Source of the DNA: Methanosarcina acetivorans C2A
Lineage (GTDB): Archaea; Halobacteriota; Methanosarcinia; Methanosarcinales; Methanosarcinaceae
Assembly (NCBI RefSeq): GCF_000007345.1
Contig: NC_003552.1
Span: 1,674,001 to 1,738,000, forward strand
Reading direction: 5' to 3'
Length of the DNA stretch: 64,000 nt
A program made the translations under genes and the position numbers. Below are positions 8,631 to 16,837 of this stretch, piece after piece; the stretch's first letter is position 1, and the number at the start of each line of letters is the position of its first letter. The notes beneath the pieces were generated by a model. It was not told the DNA's origin. It searched no databases and worked only from the letters and a program-made list of their open reading frames with translations.

Positions 8631-9542
8631 TTAACTTCTTTTAAGGATACGCCTGTGTAACTCCTTTATTTCCTGGATTCTTTCCAGATTCTGTTCCTCG
8701 TCAGGGATTCCTGTCGTATTCAGGGCTTCAAGTGTCAGCTTTCCTGCAGCAACTGCAGTTTCCATCCCATATTCCAGGGCAAGGACCCGGAGGGTTTCCA
8801 GAGTCCATACCGTCTGGACAAGCGCATTTTTTGATTCCTGCCGGGAAAGTTCCTTTCCAAGCTTTTCAAGGGCCTCGATTATGACCTTTACCTGAGGTTC
8901 ATTTCTTTTCCTTACAGCAGCAATACCCAGTTCCTCAAGGAGAATTGCAGATCCTACCGAGCTATTCTCCATTTCCTGCCCGGCTGATGAAACCCCTATT
9001 CCCACAAGGAAGTTTACGGCGGTAGCCCAGGTCTCGGGGAGGTTTTCATCCATTGCTTTCCTGGCTAATTGCATTAGATAAGTCTCAGAAAGGCTTGCCA
9101 GAACCTCCATTTTTGCCTCTAAGGATTTTTTCCCCAGGTTCCCCAGGGTTTCGGCTGCATTTTTTGCCACAGCATCCATACCCTTTTCTGCAAATTCCAG
9201 GGCAAGCCCTCCAAGTCCGGAAAGCGCTTTTAAGGCAAGAGACTCTCTTTTACGGTCTGCGGCTTCAACTGCCACCTCTCCAAGAGAGTGGACTGCGGCT
9301 ATGGATGCTATCTCCATTCTTTTTTCGGCAGTCAACTTGCCTATATCCCCCATAGCAATTATCAAAGCTTTTGCATCGAGCTCATTTTCTGCAGTAAGGT
9401 CCAGATGTATTAACTGTACTGCAAAATCCCTCAGGCTGCTGAAAGCATCTACCACCCCTTTTGCATCTCCATCGTAGGCTTTTCTTAATCCCTCTTCGAT
9501 CATCCTGACCTCAGCCAGCTCACGTTCGTCCACCGAAGACAT
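8631..9542 (-). CDS. Alpha-helical (HEAT/ARM-like) repeat protein, unrecognised
   Basis: This 303-residue protein begins MSSVDERELAEVRMIEEGL and is made almost wholly of amphipathic helices in loose repeats. Examples are LGEVAVEAADRKRESLALKAL, LGGLALEFAEKGMDAVAKNA and LGNLGKKSLEAKMEVLA. I do not recognise a named family; a HEAT or armadillo-like solenoid for protein binding is the best inference. There is no signal peptide. The frame is open up to 9806, but the ATG at 9542 has a GGGGTG ribosome site nine bases upstream. It is divergent from the ECF transporter operon. Confidence 0.65.
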   Translation of the reverse strand: MSSVDERELAEVRMIEEGLRKAYDGDAKGVVDAFSSLRDFAVQLIHLDLTAENELDAKALIIAMGDIGKLTAEKRMEIASIAAVHSLGEVAVEAADRKRESLALKALSGLGGLALEFAEKGMDAVAKNAAETLGNLGKKSLEAKMEVLASLSETYLMQLARKAMDENLPETWATAVNFLVGIGVSSAGQEMENSSVGSAILLEELGIAAVRKRNEPQVKVIIEALEKLGKELSRQESKNALVQTVWTLETLRVLALEYGMETAVAAGKLTLEALNTTGIPDEEQNLERIQEIKELHRRILKRS

Positions 9543-9786
9543 GAAACACCCCAAAATAGTCTTTTTCCAGAATCGTTCTTGTCCAGGATAGTCCTTGTCA
9601 ATCTTATCTCGTTTAATCTTATGTTCTGTCGCATGATCAGTTTTCCTATCAGAGCTATTTTCCTGTGGAAAACTCTTCAGGGATGTAAGGAATTTCTCAG
9701 GGCAATATCGAAAATCGGAGTTGTTTAAGGTTGGATTGGGGGATTTTCGGGGAAATAATTGTAGATATGGGTCCGTAAAGCGTAAA

Positions 9787-9804
9787 GTACATATACTAAT
9801 GTAC
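9787..9804. promoter_or_regulatory. Palindrome GTACAT-N6-ATGTAC in a divergent promoter region
   Basis: GTACAT and ATGTAC flank ATACTA. A degenerate second site (TTGTACTATAATGTAG) lies about 30 bases downstream. The pair sits between the divergent helical-repeat gene and the ECF transporter operon and could be an operator. The surrounding 400-base gap (9543-9942) has no gene. Confidence 0.4.
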
Positions 9805-9942
9805 ATTATTATGCTTTGTTGTACTATAATGTAGAATTGGTTTGTTATGTTTAATCAATTTACTCTGTCCAATTAATCGTTGTGTATAACTGATTTGTGG
9901 TATTTATGAACTCAGGAAAGTTCTCCTGAAAAATGATGCAGG

Positions 9943-10479
9943 ATGATGATTTTAATGAAATCTCAGGATATTGCTATTGTTGGAATTTTACTCGCCGTCG
10001 GTGCGATCGTTCGTTACTTATCCCTGGTAATTCCGGGTCCGATTGTCTCAAATCTCGTTATAGCCTTTTACTGTCTTGCCATTATCCTTGTAGTACCAAC
10101 TTTTACTGAGGTAATAGGGATAGGGGTTGTAGCAGGAATTATCTGTGCTCTCCTCAGCCACTCTATTTTCCCGCCGGCAAACCTTATCAGTGAACCTGTC
10201 GGGGCCGTGGTCTGCCTGGCCACGTACAAATCCCTTATGAACAAGCTGTCTCTTTCCCCTGCCGTTGCGACTCTGATCGGGACTCTTGCCAGTGGGATAA
10301 CTTTTGTGCTTGTCGCAATGCTTCTCGTTGCGTCCTCAATCCTGACCAAGTATGCGACCATGGGAGCTTTTGTAGTAGCTATCATCCCGATTGTGGGGTT
10401 AACTGCAATTGCCAACTCTTTCATTGCCCAGATCCTTTACGTACCCGCCTCAAAGGTACTTGCCCGGGGGAAAGCATAA
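9943..10479 (+). CDS. ECF transporter S component (substrate-binding membrane protein)
   Basis: This very hydrophobic protein of about 178 residues has roughly five to six membrane segments and no extracellular domain. That fits the S component of an energy-coupling-factor (ECF) vitamin or metal-ligand importer. The assignment rests mainly on its neighbours: a fused double ATPase four bases downstream and an EcfT-type scaffold after that. The substrate cannot be read from the sequence. Starts at 9943, 9946 and 9955 are possible; 9955 (MKSQDIAIVG) has AGGATGATG just upstream and may be correct. Confidence 0.7.
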   Translation: MMILMKSQDIAIVGILLAVGAIVRYLSLVIPGPIVSNLVIAFYCLAIILVVPTFTEVIGIGVVAGIICALLSHSIFPPANLISEPVGAVVCLATYKSLMNKLSLSPAVATLIGTLASGITFVLVAMLLVASSILTKYATMGAFVVAIIPIVGLTAIANSFIAQILYVPASKVLARGKA

Positions 10480-10482
10480 AGC

Positions 10483-12069
10483 ATGATAGAACTCAGGAAC
10501 TTTTCGTATACCTACGGAACAGCAGCAATCCCTGCGTTAAAAAACATAAATCTGGAAATCCGGAAAGGAGAGCTGCTCCTTGTTACGGGGCACAGTGCAG
10601 CCGGAAAAACTACCTTAGCCCTTGCAATGGCAGGCATTCTCCACCACGAGATCGGAGGCAAAATTGAGGGGAACATCAGCTTCCAGAGCAGGGATGTAAA
10701 AGAATTTGACGGCATAAAGGAACTGAGTCGACATATAGGGGTGGTTTTTGACGACGCGGAATCTCAGCTGATCTTTACGACTGTTGAAGAAGAAATCTTT
10801 TCAGGACTTGAAAACCGCGGCCATCCGGAAAAAGAGATGGTACGCAGGTCAAAAGAGGCAATGGATTTCTGCGCAATCAGCCATCTGAATAACCGGGCTC
10901 CTCACATGCTTTCCGGAGGGCAGAAGCAAAAAGTTGCCCTCGCAGCAACCCTTGCCCTGGATACGGAAGTCCTGATCCTTGACGAAGCCACTGCCGAACT
11001 AGACTCCCAGGCAGTCCGAAAGGTATTTTCTGTCCTGAAGAGGCTGAAAGATGCCGGAAAAACTATTATAATCATAGACCACAATATCGAGGATTTCCTT
11101 GAAATTGGGGACAGGGTCGTGCTTCTTGAGAAAGGAGAGATAAAGGCAATAAAAAGTCCCTCGGAATTTACCTCAAAGTCTTCAGATCTTACTTCTACAA
11201 ATCTTACTTCTACTTCAGCTCTTCAAACAGACCTTCCCCTTTCAAGAACAGCTGAGCAGCCGATTATTTCCGTAAAGAACCTCACCCAGCGATATGGAGA
11301 AATCCTGGCGCTTGACAACATTGACCTTGAGATTTACCCTGGGGAGCTTGTTGCCATTCTGGGGGAAAATGGTTCTGGTAAGACTACCCTCGTAAAACAT
11401 TTCAATGGCCTCCTTCGCCCTTACTCCGGAAAAGTGACAGTAAAAGGGCTTGAGACCTCTACAACCCCCATAAACGAGCTTGTGAAACATACCGGGCTGG
11501 TCTTCCAGAACCCGGACAATATGCTTTTTGAAGATACTGTTGAAGCCGAAATCAATTTCGGGCTGAATAACATCGGCGTAAAAGGGCCTGAAGCAGTAGG
11601 GGCAATCCTCCGTTCCCTGGAGCTTGTAAACCTGAATGATAAGCAAAAAGTCTTCCCCCGCCATCTCAGCCGAGGAGAAAGGCAGAGGCTGGCTGTTGCC
11701 TGCATAATTGCGATGAAGCCTGAGCTGATAGTGCTTGACGAGCCCACCACAGGCCTTGATGCCGAAGAGTCCGACCGGATGATGCAGCTCATGCGCAAGC
11801 TCCAGCAGGAAGGCCATACAATAGTCATGGTGACTCATAACCTGCAGATCGTAAGGGACCATGTAGAAAGAGTCATTCGGATGGAGTCCGGAAAAGTTGT
11901 GGAGGATTCGGCAAACAGGAAATTTTCCGGCAAAGGATCTGTCAAGGAAGAAAGTGACTACAAAGGACATGTCAGTAAAGAAATTGTTAGTGAAGAAATT
12001 GTTAGTGAAGAAATTGTTAGTGAAGAAAGTGTTAGTGAAGAATGTGTAAGAGGAGGCACATGCGCATGA
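10483..12069 (+). CDS. Fused double ATPase of ECF transporter (EcfA1-EcfA2/CbiO type)
   Basis: Two complete ABC ATPase domains lie in one chain of 528 residues. The first has GHSAAGKTT near residue 38, the signature LSGGQKQKV, and Walker B LILDEATAELD. The second has GENGSGKTT, a signature variant LSRGERQRL, and LIVLDEPTTGLD. A Ser/Thr-rich linker of about 30 residues joins them. The C-terminus carries a repeat of SEEIV-type pentapeptides encoded by a 15-base DNA repeat. It powers import together with the S component and EcfT. Its TGA overlaps the ATG of the next gene (ATGA), indicating translational coupling. Confidence 0.9.
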   Translation: MIELRNFSYTYGTAAIPALKNINLEIRKGELLLVTGHSAAGKTTLALAMAGILHHEIGGKIEGNISFQSRDVKEFDGIKELSRHIGVVFDDAESQLIFTTVEEEIFSGLENRGHPEKEMVRRSKEAMDFCAISHLNNRAPHMLSGGQKQKVALAATLALDTEVLILDEATAELDSQAVRKVFSVLKRLKDAGKTIIIIDHNIEDFLEIGDRVVLLEKGEIKAIKSPSEFTSKSSDLTSTNLTSTSALQTDLPLSRTAEQPIISVKNLTQRYGEILALDNIDLEIYPGELVAILGENGSGKTTLVKHFNGLLRPYSGKVTVKGLETSTTPINELVKHTGLVFQNPDNMLFEDTVEAEINFGLNNIGVKGPEAVGAILRSLELVNLNDKQKVFPRHLSRGERQRLAVACIIAMKPELIVLDEPTTGLDAEESDRMMQLMRKLQQEGHTIVMVTHNLQIVRDHVERVIRMESGKVVEDSANRKFSGKGSVKEESDYKGHVSKEIVSEEIVSEEIVSEESVSEECVRGGTCA

Positions 12070-12848
12070 AAGAGATTATGCAGTACATAAATAGGGAAAG
12101 CTTTTTACACCGCATGAACCCGCTTTCGAAAATCGCTGCGGTAACGGGCATAATAGCCCTGAGCGTGTTAACAACAAACCCGGTTTTCCTGGCCGTTATG
12201 GTGTTCGGGATTTTTCTGGCTTCTCTAATAGCTGGGCTTCAGCAGGAACTTCTCAAGCAGGTAAAACTTCTGGTCTTCCTGAGTATCAGTCTTATTCTGC
12301 TCACCGTCTTTACCCTGAGAAGCGGGGAAACCGTCGGCTACCTGATCCCTGCCGGTACCTTTACAGCTGGCGGGTTTGTTCCGATCACGACCGGAGCCCT
12401 GGACTTTGGAACCGTCCTTTCCCTCCGTTTCTTTGCAATGCTTTTTGCCTTCCAGCTCCTGGTAGTCACCACAAAGCCAAGTGACCTTATGAAAGCCCTT
12501 CTTGCAATCCACGTCCCTGTAGACTACGTGCTCATGTTCGTGATCGCTCTCCGCTTCATCCCGAGCCTCCAGGTAGAAGGCCAGCGTATCCACGAAGCCC
12601 AGCTCGCAAGGGGATACAACCCCGGGACAGGCCTCCGCGGAAAAATCATGAGTGTAAAGCCAATCCTTGTGCCTCTGGTCGCAAACTCCCTCGGAAGGAC
12701 CCAGGTGCTCGGCCTGACAATGGACATGCGGGGTTACAGGAGTCGCCAGAGTGTTGAGAAAAAGCTTACCTGGAACAAGACCGATGTGGCAGCTATAGGC
12801 TGTGTGGCTGTTATGGGACTGGGAGTGGTGCTTGGCGGGTTGATGTAA
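12066..12848 (+). CDS. ECF transporter transmembrane scaffold EcfT (CbiQ family)
   Basis: This 260-residue membrane protein has about five to six hydrophobic segments. It carries the two coupling motifs of EcfT proteins that dock on the ATPases, seen as AQLARGY and MDMRGYR in the C-terminal half. I place the start at the ATG at 12066 because it forms an ATGA overlap with the ATPase stop and lies nine bases after AGGAGG. An in-frame ATG at 12060 is only three bases from that site. With the two upstream genes it makes a complete single-substrate (group I) ECF importer. Confidence 0.9.
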   Translation: MKEIMQYINRESFLHRMNPLSKIAAVTGIIALSVLTTNPVFLAVMVFGIFLASLIAGLQQELLKQVKLLVFLSISLILLTVFTLRSGETVGYLIPAGTFTAGGFVPITTGALDFGTVLSLRFFAMLFAFQLLVVTTKPSDLMKALLAIHVPVDYVLMFVIALRFIPSLQVEGQRIHEAQLARGYNPGTGLRGKIMSVKPILVPLVANSLGRTQVLGLTMDMRGYRSRQSVEKKLTWNKTDVAAIGCVAVMGLGVVLGGLM

Positions 12849-13191
12849 ACTCTCCAAGCTTCTTCCTGTGAGCATCGGGAACTATAGAACCCAAATTTGA
12901 CAGAAGCACACATTTTATAATGTTGGAATGGGCTTCATGCTTCTGTTTTTTTAATACAATTCAAAGTTTTGTCTTGCATCTTATGATTTTTGGACATTTT
13001 TTAATTTACTAAAATGTAGTGTGTCAATGCAACGTGTTTTGTGTAAGAATATACTGTATTAATTAGCAGAATCTGTCAAATTAGGGATAGAAAACTCTGC
13101 AAAATACGACGAAATTGCAAAAAAGAAGAATTTACAAGAAGAATTTACAACTCTAGATTATTCAAAAAAGAGAAAAATAGGAAGTGAAACC
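12849..13191. other. AT-rich gap between convergent genes
   Basis: No gene is seen between the convergent ecfT-like and surface-protein genes. A short direct repeat (AAGAATTTACAA) occurs twice near 13125-13150. Confidence 0.5.
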
Positions 13192-14910
13192 TTAGTCTTG
13201 CTTCCTTGAAATCACATAGCCAGCCAGAATTACTGCAGCCAGCATACCGATTGCCAGCAATCCTTTTTTCATGCTTCCTGAATTATTCTCTCCGGCTTCC
13301 GAATCGACAACCTCAGATTCTTCTTCTGAAGTTTCGGAAACTGCCTTTGTATCCTTATCCTCTACATAACTCCCAAGAGGCAGAGACGTCCCTTCCGTGT
13401 TTTCTTCCGGATAAAGGGCCATTATTGAGAAAGACGCGAAACCTGGAGTATCTGCCTCATAATAGACATAGTCCTCGTCTTCGTCAGTCTGGCTGGTCGG
13501 AAGTTCGACCCACTTTTCGTCTTCAAACGCCCAGAGTTTGACAGAAGACGAATCTACTCCGTTTGAATTAATCCAGGTTTTTTCGACTTTGAAACCGACA
13601 ACTGCGTTTTCAATGTTCTCCGAGCTTGCAGTCCCTTCGTTTCCGACCCAGATATTCGTGTTTTTGTAAACTTTCCCAGTGGGCAGTTCCGTCACAAGGG
13701 TGGATTTTCCTTTAAGCGTCTCGACAATGGTTGTGGTTTTCCCGACAGTCTTTTTCGGATCGAATTCAATGTAAGCGATTGAGGTTACATTTTTTGCGAA
13801 TATGAATTTGGCATGGTTGCCGTTACTGACAAACTGCTGGGCAAGTTCTTTTATCTCAACATTGCTGGCAGGTTCTGGAGAGCCGCCGGCTCCTCCACCG
13901 GAGCTGGATGAAGAACTTGACGAGCCCGAACCCGGAGAGGGCGAAGAAGGAGACGACGAATTCGTGTAGCTTATCACTTTAAATATCCCTGTTTTTTCGT
14001 TATTCTCTTCGGTAAACTCAACAAACTGGCCCTCTGAATCCACAACTACCTTCAAGTCCATACTTCCGGAACTGGTCGGGACCCAGTTGAATGTAAAGGA
14101 AGTTGTCGAATCGGCTTCAAGTCCGGAAACCGTGGAAAAAGAGATCTCATTTCCATCCAGGTAGCATTTTACACTGCAATTTCCGGATGATGCAAGCCCC
14201 ACATTCTTCAATGTAACTTTGAATGTCACGTTTTCGTTTTCATGGGGATTTTCCGGTTCCCAGGATATGTCCTCGATCATCAAATCGGGATCGCCGGATA
14301 CTCCAAACGAATTATTGTAAACGTACCAGCCCTGCTGGTCCACGTCACTCGATTCACTCAAAATTCCGGGATACCTCTCATAATCTCCGGTTGCGTCATT
14401 CATTAATTCTGCCCTGACTAGGTACACAATTTCCTCGGAGCCTTTATTCGGCTTGACCTTCAGGTTGAGAGTTTCGTTTTTCCCTGTTTCCCAGTCGTAC
14501 TTTACCAGATCGACAAAAAGATACTCCGATGAATCAATTTTTGTACCGTCTTTGGTCTCAATCGAACTGCCGCTTGGATAGATGTCTACTCTGTCCCCGC
14601 TTCCTTCCTTACTCAAGATTTCTTCATTATTCGGAAACGCGACAATAATATGGCCTTCACTTGATTTGTCTCCTTCGTTTTTTGTTGTTACGGAGATCGT
14701 AGCGTATTCATTATTGTAAATCTCTCCTTCTATGTAGACAGATGCGCCTATGATTTGGGAAACCACAGTATCTGCAGCATTTGTCCCGGAAAGGTTTTTT
14801 GCGTCGGCGGTTGCGTCATCTGAATTTGTTTCAGATGCTGCGGCATTAAATGGTGTCAACAATAAGAAAAACACCAGCAAGAAACACGATATTGTTAGAT
14901 CTGTTCTCAT
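13192..14910 (-). CDS. Surface protein with CARDB and PGF-pre-PGF domains
   Basis: This is a secreted, membrane-anchored protein of 572 residues. A signal peptide (MRTDLTISCFLLVFFLLLTPFNAAA) leads it. Its first half resembles adhesion-type beta domains, with a CARDB-like domain (DLMIEDISWEPENPHENENVTFKVTLKNVG) at about residues 210-310. A Ser/Gly/Pro linker follows, then a PGF-pre-PGF domain (about 350-500, ending DTPGFASFSIMALY). An acidic stalk and a single C-terminal transmembrane helix (GLLAIGMLAAVILAGYVI) followed by RKQD anchor it. Such proteins belong to the Methanosarcina cell envelope; the ligand is unknown. GGGGGAAG precedes the ATG. Confidence 0.85.
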   Translation of the reverse strand: MRTDLTISCFLLVFFLLLTPFNAAASETNSDDATADAKNLSGTNAADTVVSQIIGASVYIEGEIYNNEYATISVTTKNEGDKSSEGHIIVAFPNNEEILSKEGSGDRVDIYPSGSSIETKDGTKIDSSEYLFVDLVKYDWETGKNETLNLKVKPNKGSEEIVYLVRAELMNDATGDYERYPGILSESSDVDQQGWYVYNNSFGVSGDPDLMIEDISWEPENPHENENVTFKVTLKNVGLASSGNCSVKCYLDGNEISFSTVSGLEADSTTSFTFNWVPTSSGSMDLKVVVDSEGQFVEFTEENNEKTGIFKVISYTNSSSPSSPSPGSGSSSSSSSSGGGAGGSPEPASNVEIKELAQQFVSNGNHAKFIFAKNVTSIAYIEFDPKKTVGKTTTIVETLKGKSTLVTELPTGKVYKNTNIWVGNEGTASSENIENAVVGFKVEKTWINSNGVDSSSVKLWAFEDEKWVELPTSQTDEDEDYVYYEADTPGFASFSIMALYPEENTEGTSLPLGSYVEDKDTKAVSETSEEESEVVDSEAGENNSGSMKKGLLAIGMLAAVILAGYVISRKQD

Positions 14911-15079
14911 AATTTCTTCCCCCCAAATACATAACCAAAAGATCCAGTATTAAGAAGATTCTCAATGTTTCATTAATAACTAATATTCAAACAACCATAT
15001 AATTTAATGGAAATGTAATTTCTAATAAAAATTATGAAACTAAAGTCATCTAGCTAAATAAATTATAAAAAACGATATA

Positions 15080-15187
15080 AGAAATGAATAACTGCTGATT
15101 AGAACCACCGCTAACTAGAATATCTGCTAATTAAAATAACTGCTAATTAGGATGGCTGGTAATTAGAATAACTGCTAATTAGAACTT
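15080..15187. repeat. Imperfect 17-base tandem repeats
   Basis: A unit like ACTGCTAATTAGAATA recurs about six times with substitutions in the 322-base gap upstream of the surface-protein gene and downstream of the DUF2769 gene. No gene is visible in the gap. Confidence 0.65.
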
Positions 15188-15232
15188 TATTAATTTCAAT
15201 TGGGCCCGTTAAATCCTTCCACTCCATCCTTT

Positions 15233-15634
15233 CTATACGTTTTTTTCTTCTTCTCTTTCTTTTACAGCTTTTCCGGTCTCGCAGAAGTACAGGTTTTGAA
15301 GCTTGTATTTGTTATAGATGGGGCATGTCGGGCAATTGCAGCTTTTTTTTGAGATCTTTTCAGGAGAACACCCTCTCGCGCAGAAAAGAAATGGTTCAGG
15401 TGGAAAGGGCAGACTCGGGCATGTACCGCAGTGTTCCATACAGATGCGGAGGTTTTCGGGAGTGTCAGCTACCATCTGCCGGATTTCTCCGGTCTCGCTA
15501 ATTTGAACAGCTTTCAAAGATCTTGATTTAAGCTGCATTTTTTGTTTATGCGATGTGCCCTGTTGTTTTTGTGCCCTTTTTTGAACAGTTTCATGAAAAC
15601 AGAATGCTTTTCTACATTTATTACCTGAGACCAT
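15233..15634 (-). CDS. DUF2769 cysteine-rich protein
   Basis: This small soluble protein of about 133 residues has a C-terminal domain rich in cysteine: ICMEHCGTCPSLPF, FLFCARGCS, CNCPTCPIYNKYKL and YFCETG. The pattern matches DUF2769, a family common in Methanosarcina, and suggests metal or iron-sulfur binding. The function is unknown. I prefer the ATG at 15634 because GGGGAATATT precedes it; an ATG four codons upstream (15646) is possible. The stop codon is UAG; reading through it would add only seven residues before TAA, so a pyrrolysine is not supported here. Confidence 0.7.
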   Translation of the reverse strand: MVSGNKCRKAFCFHETVQKRAQKQQGTSHKQKMQLKSRSLKAVQISETGEIRQMVADTPENLRICMEHCGTCPSLPFPPEPFLFCARGCSPEKISKKSCNCPTCPIYNKYKLQNLYFCETGKAVKEREEEKNV

Positions 15635-16070
15635 AATATTCCCCATAGAAAAATTAGATTGATAATAAATAAAACCGCTGGCAAAATTCGATGTCAGGAC
15701 GAGATGTCAAAACTTAACATGAAAATTCAATATTACTACAGTATACTAGAATTCGATAGGTGACCCGAGGATAGGGATAAACATTTTATTGATTATTTAA
15801 AATACGAGTTTACAAGCTATTGAAACAAGCTAAAAGTGATCAAAAATGAAGCATAATATGAAGTTTCCATGCTAATTCAGTGTTTAATTTCTAACTTGTC
15901 AAAATATCAAAGAATTTATATATCATAGAATAGTAAAAAGAACTATTAGAAAGATTTAGCAGGGGTCAAATAAAAATACGGGGAAATTCTAAATGAAAAC
16001 TCTGTAAATAATGGGTTTTCTATTCCATATGTTTTGTCATTTGTTAAAAAAGTGGCTGAGATATCAGTGG

Positions 16071-16160
16071 TAGTGATTGATTGAGAGCCCTTTATTCTGG
16101 TCCCTGGGCTCTCAATCGGATGAAACCCCCTTTAAAGAATACTCCCACATATTCTTTACT
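16071..16160 (+). ncRNA. Candidate structured RNA, module 1
   Basis: A 12-pair stem, GATTGAGAGCCC (16079-16090) with GGGCTCTCAATC (16106-16117), closes the 15-base loop TTTATTCTGGTCCCT. It is followed by the motif GGATGAAACCCC and a second eight-pair hairpin, AAAGAATA/TATTCTTT, with loop CTCCCACA. The whole layout recurs at 16201-16290. Strand is assumed plus; it could be read from either strand. Confidence 0.5.
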
Positions 16161-16200
16161 CAATTGTAAGAGAAGGCAATAAAAATTTACGGTTGGTTTG

Positions 16201-16290
16201 GTGATTGATTGAGAACCCTTTATTGTGATCCCTCGGGTTCTCAATCGGGTGAAACCCCTATTAATGAATACTCCCCAAGTATTCTATTTA
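16201..16290 (+). ncRNA. Candidate structured RNA, module 2
   Basis: This is the paralogue of the module at 16071. The stem GATTGAGAACCC (16207-16218) with GGGTTCTCAATC (16235-16246) keeps all 12 pairs while one G-C pair has become A-T. The loop differs slightly, GGGTGAAACCCC follows, and the second hairpin is GAATACT/AGTATTC with loop CCCCA. Preserved pairing despite base changes suggests a functional RNA fold. Confidence 0.5.
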
Positions 16291-16837
16291 CAAACATGCA
16301 CCAAAGTGCTTCTCTTACAATTACAGTCTTTTCAATGCTTAAATTCTATATATAATAAATTCCGCTAAATATTCAATGATTAATTAATTTTGTTCGTTTA
16401 GTATTATTTGACCGAAGCATTATTTTATTAACTGCTGGAAATTATAGTTAATCTTTAAAATATGGATAGCTTCTAGTTTTTCAATGGCATTAAAATTTTC
16501 AATCAAAGCAAAAATATAGACTAGTGTTTCGATTCCAAAATAAATTCCTTATTTCCTGAAAAAAATTCGTGATATTCGGATCTATTCAAAAGTCAAGTTT
16601 TATGAACCTACTTCGGAATCGCAGTAGTTGAATTTCAACTTTAAGACTACTATCCTGTTTGAGATTTAAATATCTAGCTATTAGCCTGGGAAGTGAAACT
16701 CACAAACCAGGTTTTTTCGTAAATGGAGTGACAGGAAAAATTATGCTCAGGCAGCTAATGGACAAGACAACTCTATTAAAACTAAAACTGAAACTGAAAA
16801 TTAAAAAACCATCGACCCGAAGGCCGATAGTATTGAA

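Larger units (their letters stand above)
15635..16837. other. 1.2-kb region without protein genes
   Basis: No supported coding region is present. A TATA-like TTTATATATC at about 15916 could start a plus-strand transcript running toward the paired hairpin modules at 16071-16160 and 16201-16290. A tiny frame (MKTL) with a GGGG-type ribosome site lies near 15993. Downstream of 16300 the DNA is AT-rich without clear structure. Confidence 0.5.

Noticed and set aside
15233-15646. UAG at the end of the DUF2769 gene as pyrrolysine
   Set aside because: Read-through would add only seven residues before TAA, with no domain continuation.
14911-16837. Possible CRISPR array from repeated words near 15100 and 16080-16290
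   Set aside because: Units are too few, irregularly spaced or too degenerate, there are no unique spacers of regular length, and no cas genes are nearby.
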